A DNA stretch of 64,000 nt from Malachius bipustulatus (Eukaryota > Arthropoda > Insecta > Coleoptera > Melyridae): positions 39,520,929 through 39,584,928 of the forward strand of contig OU342635.1 of the NCBI GenBank assembly GCA_910589415.1. The letters are read 5' to 3'. Shown here one piece after another: positions 45,798 to 59,900 of the stretch. Position numbers and translations under genes: made by a program. The notes beneath the pieces are model-generated. The model was not told the origin of the DNA and made no database searches. It saw only the letters and a program-made list of their open reading frames with translations. Position 1 is the first letter of the stretch; each line of letters begins with the position of its first letter.

Positions 45798-48700
45798 ATT
45801 ATTATTATGTATTGATATCCATGCATGTAGTATAGGTATTAAAAATGAATAAAACCATTGGTAGAGAATACCAATTAGGATATAATCTACACAATGCTTA
45901 ATTATCATATAAATCAACCTCAATTTACATAAGAAAAAAATATATGACGCACGAGAACGGATCACAAATATACAAATATGTATAAATTTGGCAGTTTTTC
46001 AGCTTCCTTGACATGTTCGCAGTACCATAAACGATCGAAGAAGGTGTAGGACCTTGCCCAGTTACGTTAATTGCATATCGAATTATCATAGACCTGTTTA
46101 TGAGATTAAAATTTAAAAATATTCTCATCGAGCTTAATAATGTGGCATAATATTTGTATTTACCGTTAGAAAAGCAGCGACAAACGCGTCGGCAAACGCG
46201 TCGTTTGTCGACAGATAAATGGAAAATATTAATTTATTTCAAAAGCGAAACTGACAGGAAACATCCTTATTGATCACTTACGGAGGTATTTTATTTTTAT
46301 TTTATTGAAATTTTATTGCCTGTATGAAAATTTACTGCTGTTTGATTGTTCGTTACCTTAATTTCCCATTAGAAATTTTATGACCTGCTCCAGTTGGTTC
46401 CGATCGTTTCTGTTCTAGTTAATTTAGACTAAATTCTCAAAAGTCAAACTTTTTAATTTAATTAAGCAACACTTCAATAATTTACAGTTACACTTAACAA
46501 CAAGAAAACAATAGAAAAAATATAAATGCTAAAAAATGAAATCTATGAAATTTTTTCTCGATAACACCCTTTTTCATTGATTTTGTAGTAAAAGAATAGA
46601 TATGATATGGTACTCGCAGAAAAGGCCAAAACAAGTTAATTTATTAAAAAGAAATGAGTAAAACCTTATTGTTTCATTTAGCAAGATGCAGCTCCTCCAC
46701 AGCAAGATAGAGATCCTCCAAATTATTATTCTCTGTTAAATAACTAAAAAAAAATTGGGTTGAGAGTGGGGCACCTTTGCCTTCTTAAAATCGTCAGTTT
46801 TAAACTCTTTTTTTTATGATGAAACTAAATCCAAATTTTTGGAAGACTTTTGGAGGATAATTTTTTGGCAAGAAACTTTTCCAAATAATTTTTTTTTTAA
46901 CAAGACGAAGCTTTTTCACGTTATATGCTTTATTCGACCTTGCAGATTATCGTTAGAAAAGAACAGGTCGAAAAAACAACCCAATCTTCTCCACATTAAG
47001 CGCCCTCTAAGCTAATTTTCAAAATAATCGTTCCACAAGAGTGAACGAAAAACCAGACAGTTTTAAACTAAGAATTTTCCAAAATAAAAGACCGCCAATC
47101 AAATTCAGAAAAGCTCAAATTTACCTCCATTTGAGGATATTTACCGAAGATATGAGGCAACATTTCCCGAAATATCTTAGATATCGTATTAGAGCACTTT
47201 TAAAATTCAAACACTAATTGAAACAAAAATGCAGGTATGATGTTGTGCAGAACGATGATTTGCAGAAATTACGAAGATGTTAAGACGGAGACACGCCATC
47301 TACAAGATCCATTAAACAAACTGTAATATTGCGGTCTCTGAAGTGTCATGACCGTTCCAGGAAGAAACAAATTATGGTCCTTGGCGTGCCGTATTATTAT
47401 ATTATATCCCGTTATATTATTATATTAGAGATATGGGCGATAAGAATCAAATCAAGAGATAGGTACAATGACTCAAGACTCCTGGGAAGTTTCGTTAATA
47501 CGAACCTATTTGTAAGATTAATTAATCTTTCTACAAGAGCTGTTTAATCGATTCATTGTTGTCTGCAGTAAAGTGTGTTATTTACATAGAAAACTAAATT
47601 AGTACTAGGAAGTAAAGTTTCTGAATCATTGACGTAGTTTTTCCTTATATTTCGGGCTGTTTAATTTCGCATGCGAGCATTAGGTTTCATTAAACAATAC
47701 TGTGAAATACGACGTATTATTATCACTGACAAGTTTTAGAAACGGTCAGTCGTTCTGTTTGAAAAAGGGAAACATTTTGATTTGATCTACATTAAAAGCC
47801 GTTCTGATCCCTGGGAGATAGAAGTTTCATACAACGATAAATCTCGTGAAAAAAGATCTTGATGATAAAACTTTCCAAGTGGCTAAAGACCTCAGTTTCT
47901 AGCACTGTAAACAGAGAGCACTCAGCCAGGGTTCAATTTGTTTTCAGCCAACTAGAAACGGCTTCAGATTCAATTTACTGAAACCTGAAATTCGCTCAAA
48001 GACCAGAATATGAAGTGTGGAGCGTAGGTGTCCATTAATTTACGCCCACCTACGCGCGGTTGATATAAAATATTAGCACGCACGCTGAAAAAGTATACTT
48101 ATGGAGAAAAAAATACACTCCCACCGGTATTATTGTCCTGAAAAAGCCGTTCTAGAGGTTATTTCACTTTTACAAAAGTTAGGGACACGTAGGGAATTTA
48201 ACCGAAATACAAAATTGAGTTCAAAGTTCACATAATTATTCATATAATAATTATAGTTGGTTTCACTTTAACAATAGGTATAGTGTACAAACGGGTAAAA
48301 ACATCGCGTATAAGTGGTTGGGTTATTTCTAATCATTCTTTAATAACCCTCTGATTAAATTTCTTATTAACTTTTATTAATTCTTATCTCTGACTGGTTA
48401 AAAGTTCAGGAAGGTGGAGCCTGCATGTCCTACTAAAATCCTTATTTCTAGAACCGTTACTTTTATTTTAGGTAAAATAGAGTTCAGATTTCGATTTTAG
48501 CGCTAGGCGATCATTGCACCATGATGTAATATTAAAATTTTGATATTTTCTGAGAGTTATAAAAGTGGTCCCTCGAGCCAGATTTTTATACGCTTGATGA
48601 CGAAAAGTTTATTTTGACTATACATATATTTTTATTTAGCCAAAATTTTCATATTAGATACAATTTTGGGTAATTTTTTAAGTTGTCAAAACAATCAGCA

Positions 48701-51700
48701 AAATTTGAAAAAAAAAACTGCAACTTAAAAAGCGTTACTGTAAAGGGCTTTCAGGATTCCTTTGGTCCTTTGAACCGGATTGTTAAAGCTTGATAAAGCA
48801 CATTTATTCTGATTTTTTTCATCATATTATGCGATTTTTATATAAATGCTATTTTTGGACTTTCGAGATTCAAACACAATAAGTAAACTTCGAAAACATT
48901 GTAAACCTTCGCAATTAATTTTTTTTACAATAACTTTGATCATTGTAGTCAAAAATTTTAAAGCTTAGTGAAGCAAATATAATTTTGACTGACACCGATT
49001 AGGTATGTAATTTTTTGTCAATTGAGGGTTTTATTGTTATATTTAGTATAATTGTTCAGATGTTCTCTGAATAAAATACTGCACTATCGTAAAATGACCA
49101 CGCCTTCAAACCTTCAGTCCGTCGGAAATCTCCTCTTCTAAAAGTGTCTAGAAACATCGAATCTATTTTTTATATCGACGCGCTAATTCGCGTTCATTCT
49201 ATTATTATTTCATTATCTTCGAGGTTCTGAAAGCTTTAGGTCGTCGCAGGGTAATGATAAAAAAATCATACGAAGGGATCTCAGTGGTATTTCTTACTGT
49301 ATATGTATAATTATTAATTTTTTTCCGCATATTCTTTATAGAAGATCGCTGTCATTTTGGTCGCAGTCAAAAATGTCATTTAGGCCACCAAACCACTTAT
49401 GAATGTTTCTACATTGTCCGTATGTAATTCATTTTATAAGGACTGAAAGCTGGGATATGCCTTTCTTGCCCAGCCATGTCCGCAGTACTCTGATTAATTA
49501 CTGAAATTGATTAATATTCGATATTCACAGATGATTTAACAGCAAGTGAGAAAATTTAATAAGCTAATGCTTCAACAGCCCTGTCAAACGGTTCCCGTGA
49601 CTCTACTTTGGAATTGAAAATAATAATTTTATCCTTTCAAATTGGCTTTTCCAATCAAGCGTGAAAATACTATTACTTTCTTTTGTGTCAACGTTATTTA
49701 CGTGACAAGTAAACATTATTGGACCATAAATAATCTACCAAATTGATTGGTAAACCTGCCAAATGAACTAGAGCAATACCTACTCCTACTACAATAACAC
49801 ACACAGAGAAGTATTTATTAGATATGAACAAAATATTCTTAATTCAAATAAATCTTAGTTTTCCATATACGCAAACAAATATTTTCTTGGCATAATTAAA
49901 TTATTTATTTGCATTCCTTTTTTTGATTAAAATAACTGCTGCATCAATTCAAACATACAGTATTTTTAAATTTCTAGTGAACATAGTTTTAAGATTAATC
50001 TATGATATATTTGAATTCAAGAATATTGATATTTGAAATGAAATAGAATATATTTTGAATAATTCATCGATACTTTTGCATTTGATATACAATAATTTGA
50101 TCCAAATAAATGGATTGTTTGGAATAAGAAAGGGTTTATTTCTATTGAAATATGTATGAGCTGTTTTGAAATTGTTAGCTGATATATTTGATTTGAACAC
50201 ATTTATTGCTTAAAATGAAAAATGTGTTATTAATAATGAAACAATTTAATATATTATTCTGATTCTGAAAATGATACATTTTTGACTATAGCATATGATT
50301 TGTTTTTATTGTTTCAAGCAAACAAATTTGTGTTCTATACAATATTTTAATTTGTTAAAATTAAGAGGAAGGATTCTTAAATGAAATGGCGTAAGTTTTT
50401 AATAAAAAACTATATATTCCATTAGAACTGCTTAAAAAACAAAAATATAACATCAAATATGTAATTTGATTACTTAACTTAACAAAACTTCAAAACATAT
50501 AAAATTAACTGTTATTTATTATACACAATGAGTTTCACATAAGCAAAAAGTATAAGAAAGACGCATAAATACATAATATGGTGACAAAATATTTTAACAT
50601 TTTGTATAGTAGGTAGTAAATTATAATAAGATATACGAACCATATCCATTCCCTGGACGGATTTATAGATTTTTAATTTGTTTATAAATTGTAGTCTCTT
50701 GCCAATTGATGGTATCAGTTCCTTAATCATGGAACTTGTTATAGGTGTGAAATATTGTCCAATGTAATGTCGTTATCTGTAATAATTCTGTTATAGAATA
50801 AGTAATTTAAGAATAGAGGAGTAAAGCCAATAAGCATCATCAATAGGTATTCAAAATGGCTACCTACACTAAAGGAAGACGTATAGCCTTCAATAATAAA
50901 TTATTGAATTCAATGAAAATAAAAACCTTGATAAAAGCTTGATAACATGACACAATAGTGAACGAGATACTTAGGTATGTAGGTAATTAATGATGCTGCC
51001 TAATGTCTCAACTCTAATCTACGTTAAGCGATTTACTATAAAATTGTACCTCACTTACCTTTGAAGACTTCTACTAACGTGTAGGGAGATCCCACGACTC
51101 GACTAACTCTTCCATACTAAAAATAGCTGACGGTCGAATGGCAAAAAACATACACACATCTAACCACATCACATCGCAATACAATAAGTACAATATTATT
51201 TGAACTAGATTTGGCCAAACTGCCCGTTACCTATTATGATGGTCACTCGTCGTTAGCAAGCACCACAGGGCACATAACAGGCGGGACGCGGATCCAATCC
51301 GTATAACTATACTGCGTATGCCGGTTAGCTCGATTACTCGACTGAAGAAAATGTATATTTGACACAAAACGTCCTCATTTCAAAATAAAAATGCGTGGGC
51401 TAAATTTTAAATTTCGATATCTTTGACCCAACAAAAAAACATTTTTCTTCCATCAAATAAACCATAGATTTAAATGAAAATAAGTGCGCTTACTTCGATA
51501 ATATAGCGTTGTTTCTTACTAAAACTTGAACATTTTCTTCAATTGATCATTACGGATTGGTTTAATCAAAAAAGGTTTTTTTGACTAAAATAAATAAGTC
51601 GAGAATATTTTTTTCTTCCCCAGAATAAATCAATCTGTTCATAATAAAAATAAATTCTTTATACAAAAAAATATACTCTTTACTGAAATAAAAGAATTCA

Positions 51701-53711
51701 AAACAATAATTATTCTTGATATAAAATATCATTTTTCTGTGTGCACACATAAGTCTATCCTGGAAGATATATTACTTGCTGCAGGTGTCCAGAAGGAAAA
51801 GCGCTCCCCGGTAAAATTTTATTGTTCTCGAATATTTGCCAGATTTCGGGATATTCACGAATAAACCATTAAAACCACATGCTCCCCTTCTATTCGCATC
51901 CACAGAAGCGTAGATTTGAAATAGCATATGGGAAGGTTTGTATGCTTTTCCCAATTTTCTCGCTGGCATATGTTATTTCTAGCTGCTAAGGGTCGAAAAG
52001 TTGTGCTTTTCCTACCGCTGAAAGCTGCTCTAATCCTATTTTAAGCCGACGTGTCACCCTCTCAGATATCCAGACCCAGCGGAATGGCTCCAGGAACGAT
52101 TTATATGGCTCTGTAGAAGCTTTCATTTAACAAAAAATTATGTACCGTCCCGTCGAAATTTAAATATATATGTAAATATATATAGAACCTTCTGCACATT
52201 TATTTTCCTGGTAGCAGTCGTGCGTTGGGTGGAATTAAAATAGAGTTATACAGAGCAGTTCAAAAAATGTTTGTTTAATAAAGTGGCTTTTTGAGCTTCA
52301 TGGGTATATTACGTAGTTAGAATTTTTAATGGAATTATTGAAATATAAAAGTTATCCAAGATCTTAAATGGAATCCTATATTATGTATGTTCAAAAGCCC
52401 ATTTTATCGTATTTTTTATACATAAGCAAGTCGGTTTAAGACGTGACAATGTTTTTGACAATGAAGAGTTCATGAGAATATTTATGAAAATGATTTACAC
52501 TATACAATGTTTTTTACTTCAAAATTTCCAAAAATTACTCACTGATGTATCTGAAGAGTGAAAACTGTAATACATGAATATCTTATTCTCTCTAGAACTG
52601 CGTTGTTAAAATTAAATGTTTTGTAACAAGATCCTATAAAATCATTTGAAATAAAATTTATCATGTAGATATTATTTGGCGAAGATAGTCCTCCATAGAC
52701 ATGTCCCGTATTTACAATCCTTCCTCTCGAAATCCTTGCAGAAAGCCGTTAAGCACCCTTTATTCCATTAAAATTGCATGGAATAAGGCGTCCTGACTGT
52801 AAAGGTTCCTAAAGGATCGGCCATAAATACGACCTAAATAAACAGGAGATTCATTTCGGTGGTGATTTTCAAGCTAAAATTTGTAACTTTATATTGTATG
52901 AGTCTAAGCCCCAAACTTGGAATATATTTGCTTGCTACGAACATATTTTAAATGAAAGGGTAAAAATCTTGTCCAAATGAATTATGATTTTTGTCGAAAT
53001 TTCAATTTTGTTTCCATTCATTTTATAACTTTTCTATTAAAATTCAGGAGTGGTCACATACAATTATTATTATTGACAGATAATCAGTTCCTTCTAGGAT
53101 TGAACATTTTCCAAGAAGGAGAGCGTAAACTTTTGTTGATTGCTTTTTAAGCATAGATTTGCTAACAAGAATAATGAGAAAGGCCCAGAAAGATAACTTC
53201 TGGGAAATTTGATCATAACAAGTTGAAGGAGAAACCTTATTAAACAAAGAAATTCCCCGCTTAATTTTCACCTCCCATAACGATATAATCTGAAAATGTG
53301 TTCAACTTTCATAAGAGGAATTAATTAAAATCGAAAAACAACTTCAAAATTCAACATTTAAGGAGAAAAACTTTTCGAATATCTCAAAAAATTAAAAACA
53401 TTTCAAAAACTAAATTTCAACTTTTCAATACCTAATTAAATACCCGTCTTTAAGAGAAACAAATATTACGGAGGGAGGCCGCATTACATCGATTTCAAAC
53501 GAATAAAAAATCAACCCTCATAAGTTTTGTCATGTTTGTTTTTCAAACCAACTTTAATCATTTTTATCTTCAATCATTAAATTCTGTTTACCAATTCCAA
53601 CTCAGATATCTAAATCGATGTGTGCACGTGTATAAAAAAAAATATAAACTTCGACAAGTAGGTTAATAACGAAACATTGGAAAAAGTATTGCGAAAATAA
53701 ATAACTGTCTA
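45798..53711. other. Eight kb of AT-rich DNA without recognised gene
   Basis: Intronic (if Gprk2 extends through it) or intergenic. Only chance ORFs. A good donor site (minus strand, AAAG then gtaagtgagg, near 51058) could mark an untranslated exon. Confidence 0.45.
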
Positions 53712-54120
53712 TACAGCGTGAGTCAGTTTTTTTGTAGCAGGGCTTCACCAGTCTATAGAAGACCTATTTTAAGGAATAAAAGTTCCCATAAACATTTGAC
53801 CGGAAAAGCGTGGAATAATAATACAGGATGTTGAAAAAAAATCAGTTTTCACCGCATTATACCAAGAGGTTATTTATTATAATTTAGAGCACACGAATAA
53901 ACGAAGAAAAACATGTATGAAAAAATTAATCGGTGATGTAGACTCCTTTTTAGCTCAAGAACTTCTACGTCCATGGAATTGCAAGATCTTTTTTATCAGC
54001 GTTGGATTCCCTGGATTTCTCTTAAAAAAATTCTGAATATTAAAAATTTTCCCTAGTTTTCAAGTAAATTGAGTCTAAACTTCATTATATTGGGAAAATA
54101 AGCTCATTTTTTCGATATAA

Positions 54121-54683
54121 TAATAATAATAATAATAATAATACTTTATTTCACGTCAATAAAAATCAATACATCACTCTGTAAACTATGAATAGTATGC
54201 TATTTTGACAGAAATAATATAAGCAATAACACCCTTGCGTTAAACCTTAAATCTACATAATTTCAAAAACCAACAAGAGACAGAGGTACCTACAAGAATT
54301 GAATTGCGCCAAAAGACAGAACTGCGCATCAGAAGCTAAGCTTGTTAGATGCGCAAATCTATCCCCAACACCATGTAGGCGACATTAACCACATTTTAAC
54401 AAACATTTTCCATCTTTTTCTTTTATTTATTTTCTCCTATTTATTCATTTATTAATTAATTTATTTCCTCTTAGAACAACGCCCACCATGAACAACCCGT
54501 GAGCGGCATACAGACCTAGTCCAAATTCAATACTTTTGAAATATATTCATTACTAAGGGTTTTTATCCAAGATTTCACTTTTTTTTTTATTCGTCCGTCA
54601 CTGTTTAGTCTCCTGATTTCCGGGGGAATTATGTTATACAATCTTGGAGCCAGATATGCATAATTTCTAGATATTAATTGATA
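54121..54683 (-). mobile_element. 5'-truncated non-LTR retrotransposon with (TTA)n tail
   Basis: On the minus strand a coding end (54516-54683) is followed by a 3' UTR and a TTA-repeat tail at 54121-54150. The probable target duplication is TTTTTCGATATAA at 54108-54120 and TTTTTGGATATAA at about 54684-54696, with one mismatch. Tail type and protein end fit a Jockey/CR1-like LINE. Confidence 0.7.
54516..54683 (-). pseudogene. C-terminus of a LINE reverse-transcriptase protein
   Basis: 55 codons in one open frame: RNYAYLAPRLYNIIPPEIRR and KKKVKSWIKTL, then TAG at 54516-54518. The RNY..LAPRLYN..P phrase is typical of the extreme C-terminus of insect non-LTR reverse transcriptases. The upstream part was lost on insertion. 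Confidence 0.7.
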
Positions 54684-55127
54684 TTTTTGGATATAAAATA
54701 ATAATTGAAAAAAGCCATGACTGTTTTAAGCAAAATAAGTAATTTGAGGTAGTTTAGACTCAATTTACTCAAAAACTATGAGGAATTTGGAATATTTACA
54801 TATAAGTATACCTTTCTTTTGTAAGAAAGCTCTAAGGGAATCCAACGCTGTTAAAAAAGGTCTTGAAGTCAATGGGCGTAGTTGAGCGATTCACCTGTAT
54901 TTTTCTTCGTTTTTGGGTGCTCTAAATTATAATGAATTAACTCTTTATTTAAAATTAAAATATTGAGAAATGCCCGAGTGATGCGCCGAAAACTAAAAAA
55001 CAAAAAAGTTTCAACACCCTGTATCTTTTTTTCCAAGCTTTTCCGGACATATGTTTATAGGAACTTTTATTCCTCAAAACAGGTCTTTTATAAACTATCC
55101 TGCTACCAAAAGCTACCTCACCCTGTA

Positions 55128-56569
55128 TATACCTTTTGATATATTGCTTCAATCTATCAAATTCATTTCGATTCAGGCAAGAAAAAAAAATCGAAAAATA
55201 ATAACGTATCGGTAAGGAGAAACACCGGGAACATGAGGGCTAATCAAAGTCGGAGCGTTAAGAGCAAAGGTAATTAAAGGGTTACCCAACACTGACCGGT
55301 GCCTTTGTTCCACTTCAATCCCGATGAGAGCTCAATGACGTGGGTAAGTTGCTTTGAACCTTCCCTCATCAAAGGAAGAGACTGGATAATTAACACGGGC
55401 TTAAAAATTTTGTTCCGCATCAGACTAACTTAAAAAATATCATAAATTGAAAAACTTTTTTAAACGTCCATAACGCTTTAGAAAAATGGAAAAAAGATCC
55501 TTAAATTTATCAAAATTCTCGGGTATAATAATTATCTTGGTTCAACGTATCTCATTCATAACAACCTGTTCTTATAGCTAAATAAACTTTTATCACATCT
55601 CTTGGAAATTATCCTGCGATTTTACAACAACTGATTTTTTTCTTGATGCATGAATCTCGATTATCAAGCTGAAGTGCAGACACGTTGCAGAAGTGTTCAC
55701 TGGTTCACCCTCTATAGGTAAGATAAAATTATTAAAAATAAAAAAGAAGCCGCTTTCGCTCGTCACTATGTACATTATTACATACAAAACGTGACCAATA
55801 TCACTGAGTCAGTGAGTAATCTTCAGCATTTCTTTGTCTTGTTGTCCGAAGTCAATCAAAATGCACCTAATGGACTCATCTACGCAAATAACCACATATG
55901 TATTGTATCTACATATATGGCATCTTGTAAATAACGATCAAGATCTCATTTGAATTCATGTAATCGATTCATAATCGACCTTTGCAATGGAATGAACTGT
56001 GGACTCTATTTCTAATTTTACCCTTCCCATCAATTTTTGTAATGATATTGATAACCCTCGAAGAGATCAAAGCCCGGTCATTTATTATAATACGTTCATT
56101 CTTCCGATACTCTTGAATCAATAACAAAGATACATGAAAGTATTACAAGTTACAACTATATTAACTCTTTATCTTGAATTTCGAGTAACATTTCTCTCTG
56201 ACTAAAAGTTTCCATGCACTTTAAGCCGTTGGAGACGGATGCTTATAATATAGGTAGTCACCGTGTAAACTTTTAAATGATACTTTGAGAACATCAATAA
56301 AAGAACTGATAGCTGCTTGGAATAGGAAAGTTTGTATTAGATAGAAGTTGGAAACGATCGCGATTAACATATTTTCATCGTTCAAGAAACTACTATGAAA
56401 AATAGTTTATGGAAAATGCAGTAGTCAGTTTTAGAGCAAAGGTTTTCAGTCTCGATTTTTTCGATAATTTTACAAAAAAAAATCGTCGGTAGCAAAAATT
56501 GAGGAATTTTTTTTCTTGGCTTTCTTGACGCACTTTACGATGACGCTTCCAAAACTAAAAGCCACTTTA
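55128..56569. other. AT-rich DNA, no gene seen
   Basis: No repeats or coding exons recognised. Confidence 0.45.
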
Positions 56570-59500
56570 TCCTGAGCGACTCTGCGTTCTCGAAATATAA
56601 GTGTTCAAAGTTGAAAAAGTAACGATTAATTACCTTTACCCCTAAATATTTTTGTCAGCGATTTAGTCCAGTCATTTTAGAGGGAAAAAAGGCAAACTCA
56701 AAAGTTAATTTTGTGCAGAAATTTTCAGAAAGCAGAAATTTTTCGTTGCATAATGTTTTACCTTCCTCAGAGATGTTATTAAAGTGCAAAATTATTACAA
56801 ATTACCTCCAGGCGTTGTTCGCCATCTTGAATTTAGGGAGTGAGTTTGTTTTTTCCCCTCGGTTTTTCCTCATTGTAAGTATGACGTATGCCTAGAATTA
56901 ATTTGGCTGCGGGAGATGATCCCATTCGCGTTTTTCCTCATTATCTCGGTAGTTTTTGAGTTTTGGACAAAAAAATGGAATCTTTTGTATTAGGTGGTCG
57001 TAGGTGAGTCTAAATCCAAAAATACCTCCAACCCCTTGTGGAAAAGCCGCCACTTTTAGCGGGTAAATTTGTGTTTTTTTTGCCTTTTTTAACGTTATTT
57101 AACGTGAACATTTTTATCGAGAAAAGTGTAAAGTGAGAACTTTACAAAAAAAAATGTTCTTTCTCTTCACAAGTACAGTATCGTAATATTTTTCTAATCA
57201 AAATTCAGTGAAATTATGTTGGAACAAAATATTGACTCTTTTTCTACAGAGTGCTCCATTTTAATTCCCTCCCCCCCCCCCCCCGCAGTTTATTATCTCT
57301 GACCAAAATGTTTAAGGAAAAAAATCAGTCGAACAATGGTTGGTTTGGAGAACATCGTTTGGACACACAAATCTCCCCCCACCACACCACATCGCTAGAA
57401 GGTGGGGGTAATTTTCAAATTTTGTATACAAACTGCAATTTTTTATTGCGAATTATGATTTTGTGTGAAACAATATCAAACTATTGCCTGAAAATTGTTA
57501 ATCCGATGTCTCCCTCACCCCCAAAAATTCAAGTCAAAATTCAGTGATCCATTTTAATTATTTATTCCTATTTTATTGATTTATTGATTAATTAATTGTA
57601 TTATTAAATTGTTTAATTGTCACAGCTGTCATTTGAAGTTTTATTTAGGTAACAATCCATCCATCAAAACCATCCACTCTATCCATATATCTATTACTCC
57701 TATATAGCCAGCTTGAGAGAGAGGCTTGTCTCCGACAGTAGAGTGCAGACGATCGTCTCTCTGTTGCACAGTCTTGGATTTCACCTATGTAATGGTGGTT
57801 TGCTGTCGCGACATAAGAGGGCGCACCGGACGTCTCGGGAGTATGTAATAGATATATGACTCTATCATCAAAATCTCAATTGACAGCGGTGACAATTAAA
57901 AAATTGTACAATTCAACCATTCAAAAGTAATTAATAAATAAATAAAATAGAATCAATATAATAGAAATAATTAATTAAAATGGATCACTCAATTTTGACT
58001 TGCATTTTTGGGGGTGAGGGAGGCATGGGTTGAAAAAATGGTTCAGCTCGTGTTTCAGGCAATAATTTGTAATTGTTTAAACAAAATCATAATCATAAAA
58101 AATTACCTTTCATATACAGTGTGTGTGTCACAGGCATGGTACACCCCCTTTTTTTCTTTATTTGTTGAGATAATTTTTTTTTTAATTTGGTACGTCGCAA
58201 TTCTCGATAGAGCGCACTTTTTAGCAGAAAAGTGAATTTTTTCCCACAATGACTATTTTGTTTTACTCCAATTGGATCTTCTTTCTAATGCTAGAAAAAT
58301 GGAATTTTTGTTCAAAGTATTAAATAAAGTGATTTATGGATAAATTATGCGCACCGGAATGATTTTTTGAGCTGGATTCATTTTTTTCAAATGGTGCCAT
58401 ATTGGTACCGAGGTACCATCTACTAGTAGGTACTCTTAATAAGAGACATTTTGCTGTACTCATTTTGCATCTGTGACAAACACAACTGAAGTCATGGCAC
58501 ACTATAATTGAGAAATAAAAAATTAAATAAAAACAAATCTGACATTTAAAATGGTACTTATATTGTTGGATTCGTATACAAATGTATAGAACCCAAAAAT
58601 ATAATAATATACAGGGTGTCCCATTTAAAAATAAAAAGTTGGTAACATTTCCGGAAAAACCGGATGTGGGAAAAAATTCACGTTTCTGCTAAAAGGTGCG
58701 GTCTATCGAGAATATGCGACGTACCAAATTTAAAAAAATTATCTCAACAAATAAAGAAAAAAAGGGGGTGTACCATGCCTGTGACACACACTTACAAATG
58801 TATACTTCATGTACAAGATTTCAAAGTCACCCCCCTCCCTCGCGATGGGATATAGTGGGGGTGATTTTTTTGTTCAAACGATGTCCCCTCCAAACCAAAC
58901 AATGTTTGACTGAACTTCTTTTAACACTGCTGGCCAGAAATAATCAACTGGGGGGAATAAAAAGGATCATCCTGTCTTATATATGGTAAAAATTCCGGCT
59001 AAATTGGTGAAACTAAATTTTAGGGGCATATTTGCGTTTATTTTTAGATGGAAAATTAAGCGAATAGTAGATTTCTAGATTAATTTTTTAAGAAGACTAA
59101 AATAGCAACCGAACCTAATATCGATCGAGCGCGGTAATTTGTATCGACAGTGGCTTTGACGTGCGCTACTGCCTAAAAATAATTGGTCCATTCTTATGAA
59201 AATTTCAAGCGCTACAAGTTTTGTTGAAACGATTTTCAGATCGCGATAGAAAAAAGAGAATTATTCAAAAATAAAAGATTTTTCATTCCCATTTTCCCCA
59301 ATTAATTACCCATGGTTAATTATTAGCTATTGCATATCCGAAAAAACGGCATAAGTGCAAATTGTAGGGAATTTTTTTCTCCGTAAAGTGTTATCACACT
59401 TTTTGCGATAAAGTTAATAATTAACGTCGTAAAATGCAAAAAACAAATTCATCCCCTAACAACAAAATGGCAGCTTTTCCACAAGGGGTAGGAGGTCGAA

Positions 59501-59900
59501 TTTTTTAATTTAGACTTACTATTATTATCCGCCAAACACCCATACAAAATTACGTTTTTCCCGCTTAAAATGGAAATTAAATTCCCCAGAAATTTGGAAA
59601 TAGCTGGTTTTGCCCAAAACTTCAAAAACCAGTAATGATAAGGGGAAAAAACTCACCCCCTATAAATTCAAGACGGCGGACAGCGCCTGGGAGTAATTTG
59701 TAATAATTTTTGGCACTTTAATAAGCATCTCTGAGGAGGAGGGAACAAAACTACTCCATCAAAAAGTGTCTGCGGCCAAATAACTTTTTGAGTTTGCCTT
59801 TTTTCGTCTAAAATGACTGGGGTAATTTGTGAGAAAGCTACAACCTCTGCAGCAGTAATGTTTTTCCGACTCAACTATTTCTAAATAAGCTGTGCTCTGA
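56570..59900. mobile_element. Large compound foldback region
   Basis: Outer arms 56570-57200 and 59330-59900 are diverged inverse copies (CCCCTTGTGGAAAAGC at 57028 mirrors 59475-59490). Inside lies a second palindrome with arms about 57440-57730 and 57830-58100 around 57780. A third has arms 58109-58247 and 58670-58810 (GTGTCACAGGCATGGTACAC and its mirror). A TACAGGGTGTCCC end at 58612 has no partner. These look like nested insertions of foldback elements. No protein gene. Confidence 0.65.

Larger units (their letters stand above)
53712..55127. mobile_element. Foldback element, TACAGCGTGAGTCAG ends
   Basis: The left arm 53712-54120 matches the right arm 54690-55127 in inverse (for example CTATTTTAAGGAATAAAAGT against its mirror near 55065-55085). 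It was interrupted by the non-LTR retrotransposon at 54121-54683. Confidence 0.8.

Noticed and set aside
51057..51125. First coding exon of Gprk2
   Set aside because: Good donor, but the frame from the nearest ATG stops after 13 codons and shows no GRK N-terminal motif; at most an untranslated exon.
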